Assembly (NCBI RefSeq): GCF_036860695.1
Contig: NZ_JAYKGJ010000005.1
Span: forward strand, 88,642 to 152,641
DNA length: 64,000 bases
Direction of reading: 5' to 3'
Origin: Rosettibacter firmus
Lineage (GTDB): Bacteria > Bacteroidota > Ignavibacteria > Ignavibacteriales > Melioribacteraceae
In this document: piece after piece, positions 37,385-48,769 of the stretch
Layout of the letters: every line of letters starts with the position of its first letter
Position numbering within the stretch: position 1 is the stretch's first letter
Position numbers and translations under genes: made by a program
The notes under the pieces: model-generated
Seen by the model: only the letters and a program-made list of their open reading frames with translations
The model's database searches: none
Told to the model about the DNA's origin: nothing

Positions 37385-38602
37385 ATGAGTGATTCTATTA
37401 TTAAGCCTGCTAAAAGAACACAAAGTATTACTTATGCAGTTAGAGATATAGTTGTACTTGCGAATGAAATTGCTAAATCTGGTAAAGAGATGTTGTATTT
37501 AAATATTGGTGACCCAAATCTTTTCGATTTTGAACCTCCCCGGCATTTGATAGAAGAAACTTATAAAGCAATGTTGAAAAACTTTAATGGCTATGCACCT
37601 TCTTCTGGTATTAAATCTGCACTTGAAGCAATCGAAAAAGATGCTGAGAAAAAGGAAATAAAAAATATTCAGGATATTTTTATTACAACAGGTGCAAGCG
37701 AAGCAATAGATATATGTTTAACAGCATTATTGAACGAAGGCGAAAATATTTTAACTCCAACTCCAGGATACCCGCTTTATACAGCCATACAAAGTAAATT
37801 ACAATTGTATGAAAATCCTTATTACCTTGATGAATCTAATGGATGGCAACCAGATATTGATGATATCAAAAGTAAAATTAATGAAAAAACTCGCGCAATA
37901 ATTATAATTAATCCAAACAATCCAACAGGTTCTAATGCATCTCGAGAGACTTTACAAAAAATAATTGATATTGCACTTGAACATAACCTCGTGATTTTTT
38001 CTGATGAAATTTATGATAAACTTTTAATGGATGGCGAAAAACATATTTCAATTGCATCTCTAAATCCTGAAGTTCCAGTTATTACCTTTGGTGGGTTATC
38101 TAAAAATTATATGGTACCCGGATTTCGAATTGGATGGGGAATTGTAAGTGGTAATAAAAATGCTCTGAAAGATTATATTGAAGCAATAAATAAATTGTTG
38201 AGAGCAAGACTCTGTGCAAATCATCCTGAACAATATGGAATTGCACCATCATTACTTGGTGATCAATCCCATCTTGATGTTGCAATTAAAAAATTAACAA
38301 GTAGAAGAAATTTAACAGTTGAAATGTTGAATTCAATTCCAGGCATATCGTGTGTAGAACCTCGGGGAGCATTTTATGCATTTCCAAGAATCCATAATAT
38401 TGATGATGATAAACACTGGACAGAAGAATTGATGAAAGAAACTGGTGTTGTAGTAGTTCCAGGAAGTGGCTTTGGTCAGTTACCCGGTACAAATCATTTT
38501 AGAATTGTTTTTCTTCCACCAGAAGATATTTTAGAAAAAGCATATAGAGCAATTTCTCAATTCCATGAAAAGTATATGAATAAGTTTAAGGTTAGTTTAT
38601 AG
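37385..38602 (+). CDS. Class I/II PLP-dependent aminotransferase (alanine aminotransferase-like)
   Basis: This is a 405-aa fold-type I aminotransferase. The PLP lysine is Lys240 in FGGLSKNYMVPGFRIGW. The cofactor-binding Asp/Tyr lie in FSDEIYDKLL, the substrate-binding Arg in NHFRIVFLPP, and IINPNNPTGSNAS is the NPxNPTG motif. It resembles AlaA-type enzymes (pyruvate/alanine), but substrate choice cannot be fixed by eye. It is last on this strand before a bidirectional terminator. Confidence 0.88.
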   Translation: MSDSIIKPAKRTQSITYAVRDIVVLANEIAKSGKEMLYLNIGDPNLFDFEPPRHLIEETYKAMLKNFNGYAPSSGIKSALEAIEKDAEKKEIKNIQDIFITTGASEAIDICLTALLNEGENILTPTPGYPLYTAIQSKLQLYENPYYLDESNGWQPDIDDIKSKINEKTRAIIIINPNNPTGSNASRETLQKIIDIALEHNLVIFSDEIYDKLLMDGEKHISIASLNPEVPVITFGGLSKNYMVPGFRIGWGIVSGNKNALKDYIEAINKLLRARLCANHPEQYGIAPSLLGDQSHLDVAIKKLTSRRNLTVEMLNSIPGISCVEPRGAFYAFPRIHNIDDDKHWTEELMKETGVVVVPGSGFGQLPGTNHFRIVFLPPEDILEKAYRAISQFHEKYMNKFKVSL

Positions 38603-38628
38603 TTCAAAAATATTTTTGAAGAAACAAT

Positions 38629-38665
38629 AAAAAAGGCTTTAGCAACCAAATGCTAAAGCCTTTTT
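38629..38665. terminator. Bidirectional terminator between the aminotransferase and xylA
   Basis: A perfect 14-15 bp stem with core GGCTTTAGCA/TGCTAAAGCC (arms 38629-38644 and 38651-38665), a 6-nt loop, A-run on the left and T-run on the right. It can end the rightward aminotransferase transcript and the leftward xylBA transcript. Confidence 0.93.
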
Positions 38666-38688
38666 AATAATTATTAATTCGTGAAAAA

Positions 38689-40017
38689 TTAGATATACAT
38701 ATTAATAATTTGTTCTAACAATTCTTGCTTACCACTGATTAGTTTAGGTTCACCATACTTAATTGCTAATTCTCTTAAATCCTCTAAAGTTAATTCACCT
38801 TTTTCAAATTTAGCTCCATCGCCACTATCAAAAGAAGCATATCTTTCTTTTCTAATTTTTCTATAGTCGGATTCATTTAGAATTTTTTCGGCTGTAATTA
38901 ATGCTCTTGCAAAAGCATCCATACCAGCAATGTGAGCTATGAATAAATCTTCAATATCAGTTGAATTTCTTCTAACTTTTGCATCGAAGTTAACACCACC
39001 TGTTCCGAAACCACCAGCTTCTGCAATAACAAGCATGGCTTCAGTTAATTCATAAATATTAATTGGGAACTGATCTGTATCCCAGCCGTTTTGATAATCA
39101 CCACGATTTGCATCAATACTTCCAAATAGACCAGCGTCAACGGCACATTGAATTTCGTGCTGGAATGTATGTCCAGCTAAAGTAGCATGATTAACTTCGA
39201 TATTTAATTTAAAATCCTTATCCAATCCATAATATCTTAAAAATCCAATTACAGTTTCAACATCATAATCATATTGATGTTTTGAAGGTTCCATTGGTTT
39301 GGGTTCAATTAAAAATGTACCTTTAAAACCATGTTTACGTCCATAATCCTTTGCCAGTTCTAAAAACTTTGCCATATGATCTTTTTCTCTTTTCATATTG
39401 GTATTAAGTAAAGTAAGGTATCCTTCGCGTCCACCCCAGAATACATAATTTTCGCCACCCAATTCTATAGTTACATCTATTGCTCTTTTAACCTGAGTAG
39501 CTGCATATGTTAATACATGAAAATCAGGATTGGTAGCAGCACCATTCATATATCTTGGATGTGAAAATAAATTTGCAGTACCCCATAAAAGTTTTACACC
39601 AGAAGCTTTTTGTTTTTCTTTAGCATAATCAACCATTATCTGAAGTCTTTTATCGGATTCTTCTATTGTATCTCCTTCTTCTACAATATCAAAGTCGTGA
39701 AAACAATAAAATGGTAAACCTAATTTTGTAATAAATTCAAAAGCTGCATCCATTTTTGCTTTTGCTCTTGAAATTGGATCTTTTTCCTGATTCCATGGAA
39801 GAACTTTTGTTCCTCTTCCAAATGGATCAGATAATTCTGAACAGAAGCTATGCCAGTAAGCAGCAGAAAACCTGAAGTATTCTTTCATGGTTTTACCAAA
39901 TACAATACGATTCTCGTCATACCATTTATAAGCTAATGGATTTTTTGAATCTTTACCTTCATAAGGAATTTTGCCAATTCCTTTGAAATATTCTTTGTTA
40001 CCGATTAATACTTCCAT
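38689..40017 (-). CDS. xylA: Xylose isomerase
   Basis: This is a 442-aa class II xylose isomerase, converting D-xylose to D-xylulose with two divalent metals. Recognisable blocks are [14 protein letters not shown] (catalytic His/Asp), [35 protein letters not shown] (metal-binding Glu and the following His) and [20 protein letters not shown]. It lies 31 bp downstream of xylB in the same operon. Confidence 0.98.
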   Translation of the reverse strand: MEVLIGNKEYFKGIGKIPYEGKDSKNPLAYKWYDENRIVFGKTMKEYFRFSAAYWHSFCSELSDPFGRGTKVLPWNQEKDPISRAKAKMDAAFEFITKLGLPFYCFHDFDIVEEGDTIEESDKRLQIMVDYAKEKQKASGVKLLWGTANLFSHPRYMNGAATNPDFHVLTYAATQVKRAIDVTIELGGENYVFWGGREGYLTLLNTNMKREKDHMAKFLELAKDYGRKHGFKGTFLIEPKPMEPSKHQYDYDVETVIGFLRYYGLDKDFKLNIEVNHATLAGHTFQHEIQCAVDAGLFGSIDANRGDYQNGWDTDQFPINIYELTEAMLVIAEAGGFGTGGVNFDAKVRRNSTDIEDLFIAHIAGMDAFARALITAEKILNESDYRKIRKERYASFDSGDGAKFEKGELTLEDLRELAIKYGEPKLISGKQELLEQIINMYI

Positions 40018-40048
40018 ATGTTTTATTCCTGTTTTTGTTGATGAATAC

Positions 40049-41530
40049 TCAATTAAACTTTTTTAATAATTCTAACCATTTATTATATGCGATGAAAGTT
40101 TTTTCGGATAGCTCTGGATTATGATTTATAATTTTTATCTTTTCAAGATTTTTGAAAGCATCATTTAATGAATTATATAATTTTGCTCCGTAAGCAGCTC
40201 CGCGTGCAGCTCCCTGAGCACCATCAGTATCATAAAGTTCGATTGTTGCTTGAGTTAAGTTAGCTAGCGTTTCTCTAAAAATTGGACTCAAGAATAAATT
40301 TGAATTTCCAGCTCGAATAACATTTATATCTAATCCCATTTCGTTTATAATTTCAATTCCATATTTAAACGAAAAAGCAATACCTTCCTGAACTGCACGG
40401 AAGAAGTGAGCTTTTGTATGTCGATTGAAATCAATATTTAGAAAATGGCTTCCTATATTTTTATTTTCAAACATTCTTTCTGCACCATTACCAAATGGTA
40501 GAATTGATAAACCATCACAACCAATTTCAATATTCTGTGCAAGATTATTCATTTCATTATACGAAAGATCTGATGCCATATTTTTTCTTATAAAAGAATT
40601 CAAAATGCCAGTACCATTAATGCACAAAAGAACCCCAATGCGTGTCTGTTCATTTGAATGATTAACATGAGCAAATTGATTTACTCTTGATTTTTTATCA
40701 TAATTTAATTTATCAATTACTGCATAAACCACACCAGATGTACCTGCAGTAGCTGCTACTTCTCCAGGGTTAAGTACATTTAATGAAAAAGCATTATTTG
40801 GTTGGTCTCCTGCACGATATGAAACTACAACCCCTTCTTTCAAACCTAATTCTTCTGCTGCAGATTTTGTTAGATAACCCTGAACTGAAAATGTTGGTAC
40901 AATATCAGGAAGAATTGATTCATCAAATTCATAATAATCAAGAATATTTTTTGAAATTGAATTACTTCTGAAATCCCAGAAGATTCCTTCAGATAAACCT
41001 GAAATTGTTGTATTAATTTCACCTGTCAATTTCATAGCAATAAAATCGCCAGGTAGCATAATTTTATGAATTTTATTAAAAATATCCGGTTCATTTTCTT
41101 TAACCCATCTAAGTTTTGAAGCAGTAAAATTTCCCGGTGAGTTAAGCAAGTTATTCAGGCAATATTCACTACCTATTTTTTCAAATGCATTGTTTCCAAT
41201 TTCAACTGCACGACTATCGCACCAGATTATCGAAGGTCTTAGTACTTTATAATTTTTGTCTACAACTACAAGACCATGCATCTGATAAGAAATGCCAATT
41301 GATTTAATTTGTTGAACATCAATATTTGATTTTTGTAATAATTGTCTGGTAAGTATTTTTACATATTCCCACCATGTTTCGGGATTTTGTTCTGCCCATC
41401 CAGGCTTGGGAGAATCGATTTTCATTTCTTCTTCTGGATAAAAGCCCTGGATTACTGGTTTTCCTTTTTCAATATCTAAAATTGAACATTTAATTGAAGA
41501 GCTTCCTATGTCGTATCCAATTGAATACAA
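40049..41530 (-). CDS. xylB: Xylulokinase
   Basis: This is a 493-aa FGGY kinase phosphorylating D-xylulose for the pentose phosphate pathway. The TTG start at 41530 is chosen because AGGAGG lies 5 bp upstream and the protein then opens with the family's [14 protein letters not shown] phosphate-binding loop; a frame extending to 41575 adds 15 basic residues. Other motifs are [14 protein letters not shown] with the catalytic Asp region (IIWCDSRA), and AGTSGVVY near the centre. It precedes xylA. An inverted repeat upstream is a candidate operator. Confidence 0.95.
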   Translation of the reverse strand: MYSIGYDIGSSSIKCSILDIEKGKPVIQGFYPEEEMKIDSPKPGWAEQNPETWWEYVKILTRQLLQKSNIDVQQIKSIGISYQMHGLVVVDKNYKVLRPSIIWCDSRAVEIGNNAFEKIGSEYCLNNLLNSPGNFTASKLRWVKENEPDIFNKIHKIMLPGDFIAMKLTGEINTTISGLSEGIFWDFRSNSISKNILDYYEFDESILPDIVPTFSVQGYLTKSAAEELGLKEGVVVSYRAGDQPNNAFSLNVLNPGEVAATAGTSGVVYAVIDKLNYDKKSRVNQFAHVNHSNEQTRIGVLLCINGTGILNSFIRKNMASDLSYNEMNNLAQNIEIGCDGLSILPFGNGAERMFENKNIGSHFLNIDFNRHTKAHFFRAVQEGIAFSFKYGIEIINEMGLDINVIRAGNSNLFLSPIFRETLANLTQATIELYDTDGAQGAARGAAYGAKLYNSLNDAFKNLEKIKIINHNPELSEKTFIAYNKWLELLKKFN

Positions 41531-41560
41531 TTTTTTCCTCCTGTGTTTCTTAATTTTTAT

Positions 41561-41575
41561 GTGTATAAAATACAC
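41561..41575. promoter_or_regulatory. Candidate operator upstream of xylBA
   Basis: GTGTAT-AAA-ATACAC is a perfect 6-3-6 inverted repeat 31-45 bp before the xylB start, in the 162-bp gap to a divergent Nudix-fold regulator. Position and symmetry fit a dimeric repressor site; the binding protein is inferred. Confidence 0.5.
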
Positions 41576-41692
41576 TTATTGAAATTAAAAATCACTAAAA
41601 TTATTTCTTAATACTTTTTATTTTATAATTTTTTTTGAAATAACTTTTGAGTAGTTTTTTATTCAGAATTTTGATTCATTTGGAGCAATATA

Positions 41693-42382
41693 ATGTCACA
41701 CATTCTAAAAGATGTTATTAAAAATATTTCTATTGATTGCGTAATATTTGGTTTTGAAAACTCTACTCTGGAAGTTTTATTAATTAAAAGGGCAATTAAA
41801 CCAGAAAAGGGAAAATGGGCTCTTCCAGGTGGATTTGTTAAAAAGAATGAACTAATAAGAAATGCTGCTCAAAGAATTCTTGAAGAAACCACTGGAGTTA
41901 AAAATATTTATTTAGAAGAAATCACAATATTTGATGGAATTAATAGATATCCACTTCGTAGAGTTTTTACTATCGGATATTTTGCTTTAATTAAACCTGA
42001 ACAGTATAAATTATCAACTGGAATTGATACTTCGGAAGTAAAATGGGTAAAGTTGTCTGAGCTTCCAGAATTACCTTTCGATCACAATGAAATTGTAAAA
42101 GTAGCTCTTGAAAAATTAAGGACAAGAATCAGGTATCGACCAATTGGTTTTGAATTATTGCCAGAAAAATTTACTTTAACACAATTGCAAACTTTATACG
42201 AAGTTATACTTGGTAAAAAACTTGATAAAAGAAATTTCAGGAAAAAATTAATGAATATGAATCTACTTAAGAAATTGAAACAAACATCTACAAATGGTAA
42301 AAGAAGACCAGCTTTTCTATATAAATTCGACAAAAAGAATTACGAGAGATTGAAAGAGAAGGGATTTATTTTTGAGTTGTAG
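41693..42382 (+). CDS. NrtR/AraR-type Nudix-fold transcriptional regulator
   Basis: This is a 229-aa protein with an N-terminal Nudix domain (~10-145) and a C-terminal winged-helix domain (~150-229; FTLTQLQTLYEVILGKKLDKRNFRKKL). The Nudix box spacing is kept (GFVKKNE...RILEETTGV), but two of the catalytic glutamates of REUxEExGU are Ile and Thr, so hydrolysis is unlikely and ligand sensing is favoured. Related proteins in Bacteroidota (AraR of Bacteroides) repress pentose genes. It faces xylBA divergently, so it is probably the xylose-responsive regulator. Confidence 0.82.
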   Translation: MSHILKDVIKNISIDCVIFGFENSTLEVLLIKRAIKPEKGKWALPGGFVKKNELIRNAAQRILEETTGVKNIYLEEITIFDGINRYPLRRVFTIGYFALIKPEQYKLSTGIDTSEVKWVKLSELPELPFDHNEIVKVALEKLRTRIRYRPIGFELLPEKFTLTQLQTLYEVILGKKLDKRNFRKKLMNMNLLKKLKQTSTNGKRRPAFLYKFDKKNYERLKEKGFIFEL

Positions 42383-42468
42383 TTTGAAGATTTATTTAGT
42401 TTTGAAATCCAATCTTGCTTTCTCTATATTTGTTCATAATTTTTTAGATAATTAATGGCTAAATCTCT

Positions 42469-43713
42469 TTGAAGAATATAACAAAATTATCAAACGGCAT
42501 CACCATAGTTTCCGAAAAATTAAATTACGTAAAATCTTTTTCGCTTGGATTCTGGTTTAATGTTGGTTCGAGAGACGAACTTCCTGAAAATAATGGCATC
42601 AGTCATTTCCTTGAACATATGTTTTTTAAAGGAACTCGAAAGAGATCGGCAAAAAAAATTGCTGAGGATATAGAATCGTTAGGTGGATATCTGAATGCAT
42701 TTACTTCTAAAGAGCACACCTGTTTTTATGGCAGAGGATTGGCTGAGAATATAGAACCTACTTTCGAAGTACTTGCTGATATGATCCAGAATTCTAAGTT
42801 TGATCCTAAAGAAATTTCTAAAGAATCAAAGGTTGTTATCGATGAGCTTTATGATATCGAAGATTCTCCTGAAGAATTAATTTTCGATAAATTTGAAAGT
42901 AATGTTTTTATTGGTAATTCTCTTGGTATGCCAATTATTGGAACGGAAAGTAATTTGAGATCTTTCAAACAAAAAGATTTAATTGAATATGTAAATGAAA
43001 ATTATACTCTGGATAAATTTTTCATAGTTGCATCTGGAAAAGTTGAACACGAAGATTTAATTAAGTTCACAGAAAAGTATATTAAAAAAGATTTTAAACC
43101 AACTAACAATAAAATTAGAACTTTATCTCTACAGCAATCTCATGATATTCATGTAGAGAAAGATACTCAACAGGTTCATTATATTCTTGGAAGACCAACT
43201 TATGGTTTTAAAGATAATAAAAGAATTAAGGTGGCTGTTCTATCACAAATTTTAGGGGAAGGGAGTAGTTCAAGATTATTTCAAAAATTAAGAGAAGAAA
43301 ACGGAATCGCTTATCAGGTAAATACTTTCTTAAATTCATTTTATGATGTTTCGACTTTTGGAATTTATCTTTCAACAAATGAGAAATCGATTTATAAAGC
43401 ACAACAATTGATTTTTAGTGAACTTAATAAATTGAAAAAGAAAAAAGTTGATCAAAAAGAACTTGAAAGAGCTAAGGAATATTTAATAGGAAATATTTTG
43501 ATGAGTTTAGAAAGTACTACTAATAGAATGCATAGACTGGCTCAATCGGTAATTTATTTTGGTAAGATTAAATCTGTAGAAGAAACCATAAAGAAAATAA
43601 AAGCAGTAACTCGTGATGAAATATTAGAATTATCTAATGAGTTATTTGACAGTAATGTATTAACAAGAGTAATATTAAGTCCTAAAAATTTATTACTGGA
43701 AAAAGTTGCATAA
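42469..43713 (+). CDS. M16 family (insulinase-type) zinc peptidase
   Basis: This is a 414-aa single-subunit M16 peptidase with the inverted zinc motif HFLEH (HxxEH) near residue 44 and a downstream Glu ligand in the VVIDELYDIEDSPEE region. The C-terminal half has the family's LRE-x-NGIAYQV segment. The start is TTG at 42469; the ATG at 42454 is out of frame and runs into a stop after 5 codons. No Shine-Dalgarno is clear. It resembles processing-peptidase-like YmxG. It is 15 bp before nuoG. Confidence 0.9.
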   Translation: MKNITKLSNGITIVSEKLNYVKSFSLGFWFNVGSRDELPENNGISHFLEHMFFKGTRKRSAKKIAEDIESLGGYLNAFTSKEHTCFYGRGLAENIEPTFEVLADMIQNSKFDPKEISKESKVVIDELYDIEDSPEELIFDKFESNVFIGNSLGMPIIGTESNLRSFKQKDLIEYVNENYTLDKFFIVASGKVEHEDLIKFTEKYIKKDFKPTNNKIRTLSLQQSHDIHVEKDTQQVHYILGRPTYGFKDNKRIKVAVLSQILGEGSSSRLFQKLREENGIAYQVNTFLNSFYDVSTFGIYLSTNEKSIYKAQQLIFSELNKLKKKKVDQKELERAKEYLIGNILMSLESTTNRMHRLAQSVIYFGKIKSVEETIKKIKAVTRDEILELSNELFDSNVLTRVILSPKNLLLEKVA

Positions 43714-43728
43714 TATAAAGGGAAATTT

Positions 43729-45405
43729 ATGCCAAAATTTATTTTAGATGGAAAAGAAATTGAATTTCAACAAGGTCAAACTATTATTGAAGCAGCTCGC
43801 AATGCAAATATAGATATTCCACATTTCTGCTGGCATCCTAAGTTATCTGTATCGGGTAATTGCAGAGTTTGTCTTGTAGAAGTAGAACAAATGCCAAAAC
43901 TTGTAATATCTTGTGCAACACTTGCATCTGAGGGAATGGTAGTTCATACAAAATCACCACGTGCACTCGAAGCAAGAAATGCTGTAATGGAATTTTTGTT
44001 AATAAATCATCCGCTCGATTGTCCAATTTGCGACGAAGCTGGAGAATGTAAACTTCAGGAATATGCTTATGCACATGGCAAAGGTGAAAGTAGATTCGAA
44101 GAAATGAAAAATAGAAAAGAAAAACGTGTTCAATTAGGTCCATATATTAAATTTGATGCCGAAAGATGCATCTTATGTTCAAGATGTATTCGCTTTACAG
44201 ATGAAATTGCAAAATCCCATCAGTTAACATTTATTAAAAGAGGTGATAGGGTTACAATTACTACATATCCAGGTGAATCATTTGATAATCCTTATACTCT
44301 TAATACAACAGATATTTGTCCAGTTGGTGCATTGACAAATCAAGATTTTAGATTTAAGGCAAGAGTCTGGGAAATGTCAAGTACAAATTCTATTTGTATA
44401 GGATGTTCTCGAGGTTGTAATACTGAGATTTGGGTACATAATAATAAAATTCTTAGATTAACTCCAAGACATAATGAAGATGTAAATAGTTATTGGATGT
44501 GTGATTATGGCAGAATCAATACATTCAAACATGTAAATTCTGAAACAAGAATTGATGGTACTTTCATTCGCAAAAATGGTATTCTTGAAAAAGTTGAATG
44601 GGAAGTAGCATTAAAAGAGGCTTCGGAACGATTGAAAGAATTTAAGAGTAATGAAATAGTATTCATTGGTTCTCCATTTGCTACATGCGAAGATAATTAT
44701 ATGCTTAAAAAATTTGCGAAGTTACTTGGTATATCTAAAGTATATTTTGCTAAACATATAAAAGAGGGAGATCAGGATGATATATTAATTCGAGAAGATA
44801 AAACACCAAATTCACTTGGTGCTGAATTGATTGGACTGAATTTGTTGACCAATGATGCTGTGAAAGAAATTATTAGTGGAATTAAAGAAAGAAAGATCAA
44901 AGCAATTTATATAATGGAAGAAGATCTCTTTTCGATTAACGAAGAATTCGCTGATGTTATAAATAAATTAGATTTGATAATTGTTCATGCTACAAATCAA
45001 AATAAAACTACAGAAGTTGCCCATATTATATTTCCTGCTGCCACTTATGCAGAAAAACATGGCACATTTGTTAACTTTCAGGGTAGAGTACAAAGAATAA
45101 AACCTGCAGTTGCAACAGTTGAACTCGATAGAGCACTCGATGGAATGAGTATGAGTAGATGGGATAAATTTGGTACACCATTCGATAAATGGGCTCAGGG
45201 TAAAAAATATGATGCAAAACCAAGCTGGAAAATTTTAAGCTTACTTTCAACAAAACTTGGTTCAAAAGTCAAATATAATATGGCAGAAGAAGTTTTTAAT
45301 GATCTTGCCAATTCAATAGATGAATTTAATGGATTAGATTATGATGTAATCGGAGAGCTGGGAGTAGTTATTAAAAAAGATGTTTTAGAATTTTCAAATA
45401 AATGA
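43729..45405 (+). CDS. nuoG: NADH-quinone oxidoreductase subunit G
   Basis: This is a 558-aa iron-sulfur subunit of complex I. The N-terminal ferredoxin domain has Cys motifs CWHPKLSVSGNCRVC plus a later Cys (N1b). Then the HisCys 4Fe-4S region (HPLDCPICDEAGECKLQ) and the C-terminal 4Fe-4S of the N-terminal half (ERCILCSRCIRF, DICPVGAL) follow, and the molybdopterin-type Fe4S domain is present (CIGCSRGCN...YWMCDYGR), so cluster N7-type cysteines are kept. The remaining molybdopterin-like region is shortened relative to E. coli NuoG (908 aa). Confidence 0.93.
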   Translation: MPKFILDGKEIEFQQGQTIIEAARNANIDIPHFCWHPKLSVSGNCRVCLVEVEQMPKLVISCATLASEGMVVHTKSPRALEARNAVMEFLLINHPLDCPICDEAGECKLQEYAYAHGKGESRFEEMKNRKEKRVQLGPYIKFDAERCILCSRCIRFTDEIAKSHQLTFIKRGDRVTITTYPGESFDNPYTLNTTDICPVGALTNQDFRFKARVWEMSSTNSICIGCSRGCNTEIWVHNNKILRLTPRHNEDVNSYWMCDYGRINTFKHVNSETRIDGTFIRKNGILEKVEWEVALKEASERLKEFKSNEIVFIGSPFATCEDNYMLKKFAKLLGISKVYFAKHIKEGDQDDILIREDKTPNSLGAELIGLNLLTNDAVKEIISGIKERKIKAIYIMEEDLFSINEEFADVINKLDLIIVHATNQNKTTEVAHIIFPAATYAEKHGTFVNFQGRVQRIKPAVATVELDRALDGMSMSRWDKFGTPFDKWAQGKKYDAKPSWKILSLLSTKLGSKVKYNMAEEVFNDLANSIDEFNGLDYDVIGELGVVIKKDVLEFSNK

Positions 45406-45430
45406 TAATTAAATCTTCGGAGCTTATTTG

Positions 45431-46462
45431 ATGAATATCTGGGAAATAATAATTATCACAATTGTAAAAATATTAATTGCAATTACAACACTCCTTTTAT
45501 CTGTTGCCTATATGGTTTACTTCGAAAGGAAAATAAGTGCCTGGGCACAAAATAGATTGGGACCTAATAGAGTAGGTTATAAAGGATTATTACAACCATT
45601 TGCTGATGTATTTAAATTGTTATTGAAAGAAGATATTGTTCCAGAAGCTGCTAATAAAACTTTGCACACATTAGCTCCGTTTATTTCACTCTTTGTTGCA
45701 TTTGCAACTTATGCTGTTGTACCAATTGGACCAACTATTAATTTATTTGGATATGAAATAAAATTAGTAGTAGCAGATGTTAACATAGGGATATTATATG
45801 TTCTTGCATTAACATCACTTGGAGTCTATGGAATAACTCTTGCAGGATGGTCTTCGGGTAGTAAATATTCTTTACTTGGTGGAATACGTTCTTCTGCACA
45901 GATGATTTCTTATGAAGTATCTATGGGATTTTCTATTGCAGGGGTTTTATTAATTTCGGAATCGTTAAGACCAATCGATATTGTGAATGCTCAATATGGT
46001 TTGATGTGGAATGCTATTATTCAACCAATTGGTTTTATTACATTTGTTGTCTCTGCATTTGCAGAAACCAATCGATTACCTTTTGATTTACCAGAAGCAG
46101 AACCTGAACTTGTTGGTGGTTATCATACAGAATATAGCTCATTTAAATTTGCTGGTTTCTTTTTAGCAGAATATGCTAATATGATAATTGCAAGTTGTTT
46201 AATTGTTACTCTTTATCTTGGTGGATGGCAAATTCCATTTATTGATAAGTTTGGATTAAATCCAGCTTTAACAACAATTTTACAGGTATTTGCATTTTTA
46301 TTTAAAACTGCTTTTGTGTTGTTTGTCTTTATTTGGGTAAGATGGAGTATCCCAAGATTTAGATATGATCAATTAATGAATATAGGGTGGAAAGTTATGT
46401 TTCCACTTTCACTGGTAAATATTATCTGGGTTGCAATTCTTATAATGATATTTAAGATTTAG
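45431..46462 (+). CDS. nuoH: NADH-quinone oxidoreductase subunit H
   Basis: This is a 343-aa membrane subunit of complex I lining the quinone site with about eight helices. The start is ATG at 45431, preceded by CGGAG; the TTG just before it is not needed. Signatures are [39 protein letters not shown] and [31 protein letters not shown]. It lies between nuoG and nuoI. Confidence 0.97.
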   Translation: MNIWEIIIITIVKILIAITTLLLSVAYMVYFERKISAWAQNRLGPNRVGYKGLLQPFADVFKLLLKEDIVPEAANKTLHTLAPFISLFVAFATYAVVPIGPTINLFGYEIKLVVADVNIGILYVLALTSLGVYGITLAGWSSGSKYSLLGGIRSSAQMISYEVSMGFSIAGVLLISESLRPIDIVNAQYGLMWNAIIQPIGFITFVVSAFAETNRLPFDLPEAEPELVGGYHTEYSSFKFAGFFLAEYANMIIASCLIVTLYLGGWQIPFIDKFGLNPALTTILQVFAFLFKTAFVLFVFIWVRWSIPRFRYDQLMNIGWKVMFPLSLVNIIWVAILIMIFKI

Positions 46463-46476
46463 AGAAAGGTTATAGT

Positions 46477-46971
46477 ATGGCAATCAAGAAAAGAAAAAAA
46501 GACCTAAATTTTTTTGAAAGAATTTATATAGTTGAAATAATTAAGGGAATGATACTTACTCTCAAAAATATGTTTCGTCCTAAGTTTACAATGGAATATC
46601 CCGAGGTTAAGTTTGAGCCCCCTGCTTCGTATCGAGGAAGACCTGTTTTAGTTCTTGATGAAAATGGGAAAGAAAGATGCGTAGCCTGTGGTTTGTGTTC
46701 AAGAGTTTGTCCAGCTTTAGCTATAGAAGTTAGAGCTGCCGAAACAGAATTAGAAAAAGAAAGGTATCCAGAATTATTCGAAATAAATATGTTACGTTGC
46801 ATCTTTTGTGGATTTTGCGAAGAAGTTTGTCCAGAAGAAGCTATTGTTATGAGTAAAGATTATGAACTGGTATTTACAAATCGTGAAGATGCAATTTTTG
46901 GTAAAGATAAACTTTTAGTTCCTATTGAAAATCTAAAAGATAGAATTGAATTCTTAAGGAGATTTAAATAA
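46477..46971 (+). CDS. nuoI: NADH-quinone oxidoreductase subunit I
   Basis: This is a 164-aa protein with two 4Fe-4S clusters (N6a/N6b) from [12 protein letters not shown] and [12 protein letters not shown]. It passes electrons from the NuoG side toward the quinone end. It is the last nuo gene here; genes for the remaining subunits (A-F, J-N) are not in the window. Confidence 0.96.
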   Translation: MAIKKRKKDLNFFERIYIVEIIKGMILTLKNMFRPKFTMEYPEVKFEPPASYRGRPVLVLDENGKERCVACGLCSRVCPALAIEVRAAETELEKERYPELFEINMLRCIFCGFCEEVCPEEAIVMSKDYELVFTNREDAIFGKDKLLVPIENLKDRIEFLRRFK

Positions 46972-47087
46972 ATATTTTTTTAAATGATATTATTTAGTTC
47001 GAGGGACTTCCTATAATTTTCTTAGGTAAGTTGTTTTATTAAAAATAGATTTTTATTACTTTGAAAATATAATATAAACTTATAACT

Positions 47088-48626
47088 ATGTTTTCAAAAG
47101 TACTTTCAGCAGCTACTTTTGGAATTGATGCATATAAAGTTGAAGTGGAAACTCATAGCGAGAAACAACTCCCTTCCATTACAATTGTTGGTCTACCAGA
47201 TAATGCAGTAAAAGAAAGTAAAGAACGAGTACTGGCTGCACTTAAAAATTCCGGGATCGATTTATCCTTCAAAAAAATTACAGTCAATTTAGCTCCAGCT
47301 GATATTAAAAAAGAAGGAAGTGCATTCGATTTACCAATTGCCATTGGAATTTTAGCAGCCAATGAAATTGTAAATCAGAATTTACTCGAAAAAACTTTAT
47401 TGCTTGGTGAATTATCTTTAGATGGATCTTTAAGAAAAATTAAAGGTGCACTACCAATTGCAGTTGAAGCAAGGAGATTAGGTATTGAAAATATAATTCT
47501 TCCTAAAGATTCTGTAAGAGAAGCATCAATTGTTGAAGGTATTAATGTCTACGGTCTTGAATGCTTGAATGAAGTAATACAATTTTTAAATTCGGAAAAT
47601 AATTTTGAACCAGTTCATACAGATAAAGATGAAGTATTTGCAGAAGTTAATACATATCATCTTGATTTTTCAGATGTTAAAGGACAGGAAAATGCAAAAC
47701 GTGCTCTTGAAATTGCAGCAGCTGGTGGTCATAATATCATTATGATTGGACCACCAGGTTCTGGAAAAACTATGCTCGCAAAAAGATTACCAACAATTCT
47801 TCCTCCTCTTACATTCGAAGAGGCACTCGAAACAACAAAAATTCATTCAGTTGCAGGAATTCTTCCTAAAGATAAAGCATTAATAACAGAAAGACCTTTT
47901 AGAAGTCCTCATCATACTGTAAGTGATGCAGCATTAATTGGAGGGGGAAGTATTCCTCGTCCAGGTGAAGTTTCGTTTGCTCATCATGGCGTTTTATTTT
48001 TAGATGAATTACCTGAATTCAAAAAGAATGTTTTAGAAGTTTTACGTCAACCACTTGAAGATTCGAAAGTTACAATTAGTAGATCAAAAATGTCTCTTGA
48101 GTTCCCGGCTAATTTCATGCTTGCTGCAGCAATGAATCCATGCCCATGTGGTTATTTTACAGATCCAACAAAAGAATGTACCTGCACAACTGCTCAAATT
48201 CAAAAATATATGGCAAAAATTTCTGGACCATTACTCGATAGAATTGATATTCATATAGAAGTTCCACCAGTAAAATTCAAAGAACTATCTTCAGCATCAT
48301 CAGGTGAAAAATCTGAAGTTATTAGAAAAAGAGTAGTTGCTGCTCGCCAGATTCAACTGAAAAGATTTGCTGGTTTAAAAAATATTTATTGTAATGCTCA
48401 TATGGGCACAAAAGAAATTAGAAAATTTTGCAAACTCGATAATCAATGCGAAGAATTATTAAAAATGGCTATGACTCGATTGGGTTTATCTGCACGTGCT
48501 TATGATAGAATTATTAAAGTAAGTAGAACAATTGCTGATTTAGAAAATTCAGAAAATATTTTACCACAACATATTAGCGAAGCAATTCAATATAGAGCTC
48601 TTGATAGAGAACTTTGGGGACATTAA
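47088..48626 (+). CDS. comM: YifB family Mg chelatase-like AAA ATPase (ComM)
   Basis: This is a 512-aa protein. The N-terminal Lon-like subdomain ([31 protein letters not shown]) is followed by the AAA core with Walker [14 protein letters not shown] near residue 221 and Walker [10 protein letters not shown] near 305, then a Cys-containing region ([15 protein letters not shown]), and then the C-terminal Mg-chelatase domain. ComM is a hexameric helicase that extends branch migration during recombination of transformed DNA. It is monocistronic. Confidence 0.95.
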   Translation: MFSKVLSAATFGIDAYKVEVETHSEKQLPSITIVGLPDNAVKESKERVLAALKNSGIDLSFKKITVNLAPADIKKEGSAFDLPIAIGILAANEIVNQNLLEKTLLLGELSLDGSLRKIKGALPIAVEARRLGIENIILPKDSVREASIVEGINVYGLECLNEVIQFLNSENNFEPVHTDKDEVFAEVNTYHLDFSDVKGQENAKRALEIAAAGGHNIIMIGPPGSGKTMLAKRLPTILPPLTFEEALETTKIHSVAGILPKDKALITERPFRSPHHTVSDAALIGGGSIPRPGEVSFAHHGVLFLDELPEFKKNVLEVLRQPLEDSKVTISRSKMSLEFPANFMLAAAMNPCPCGYFTDPTKECTCTTAQIQKYMAKISGPLLDRIDIHIEVPPVKFKELSSASSGEKSEVIRKRVVAARQIQLKRFAGLKNIYCNAHMGTKEIRKFCKLDNQCEELLKMAMTRLGLSARAYDRIIKVSRTIADLENSENILPQHISEAIQYRALDRELWGH

Positions 48627-48769
48627 TTGTTAGTGTTTGTAGATAATTTATTAACAAACTTACATTTCATATAATTGTCTTGGGTTATAGATTTAATTAT
48701 ATTGCTCTCCGATTTCATCTTAATAAATAATTGAATATTTTTTTTAAGAATTTATTGTTAGAGGATAAA

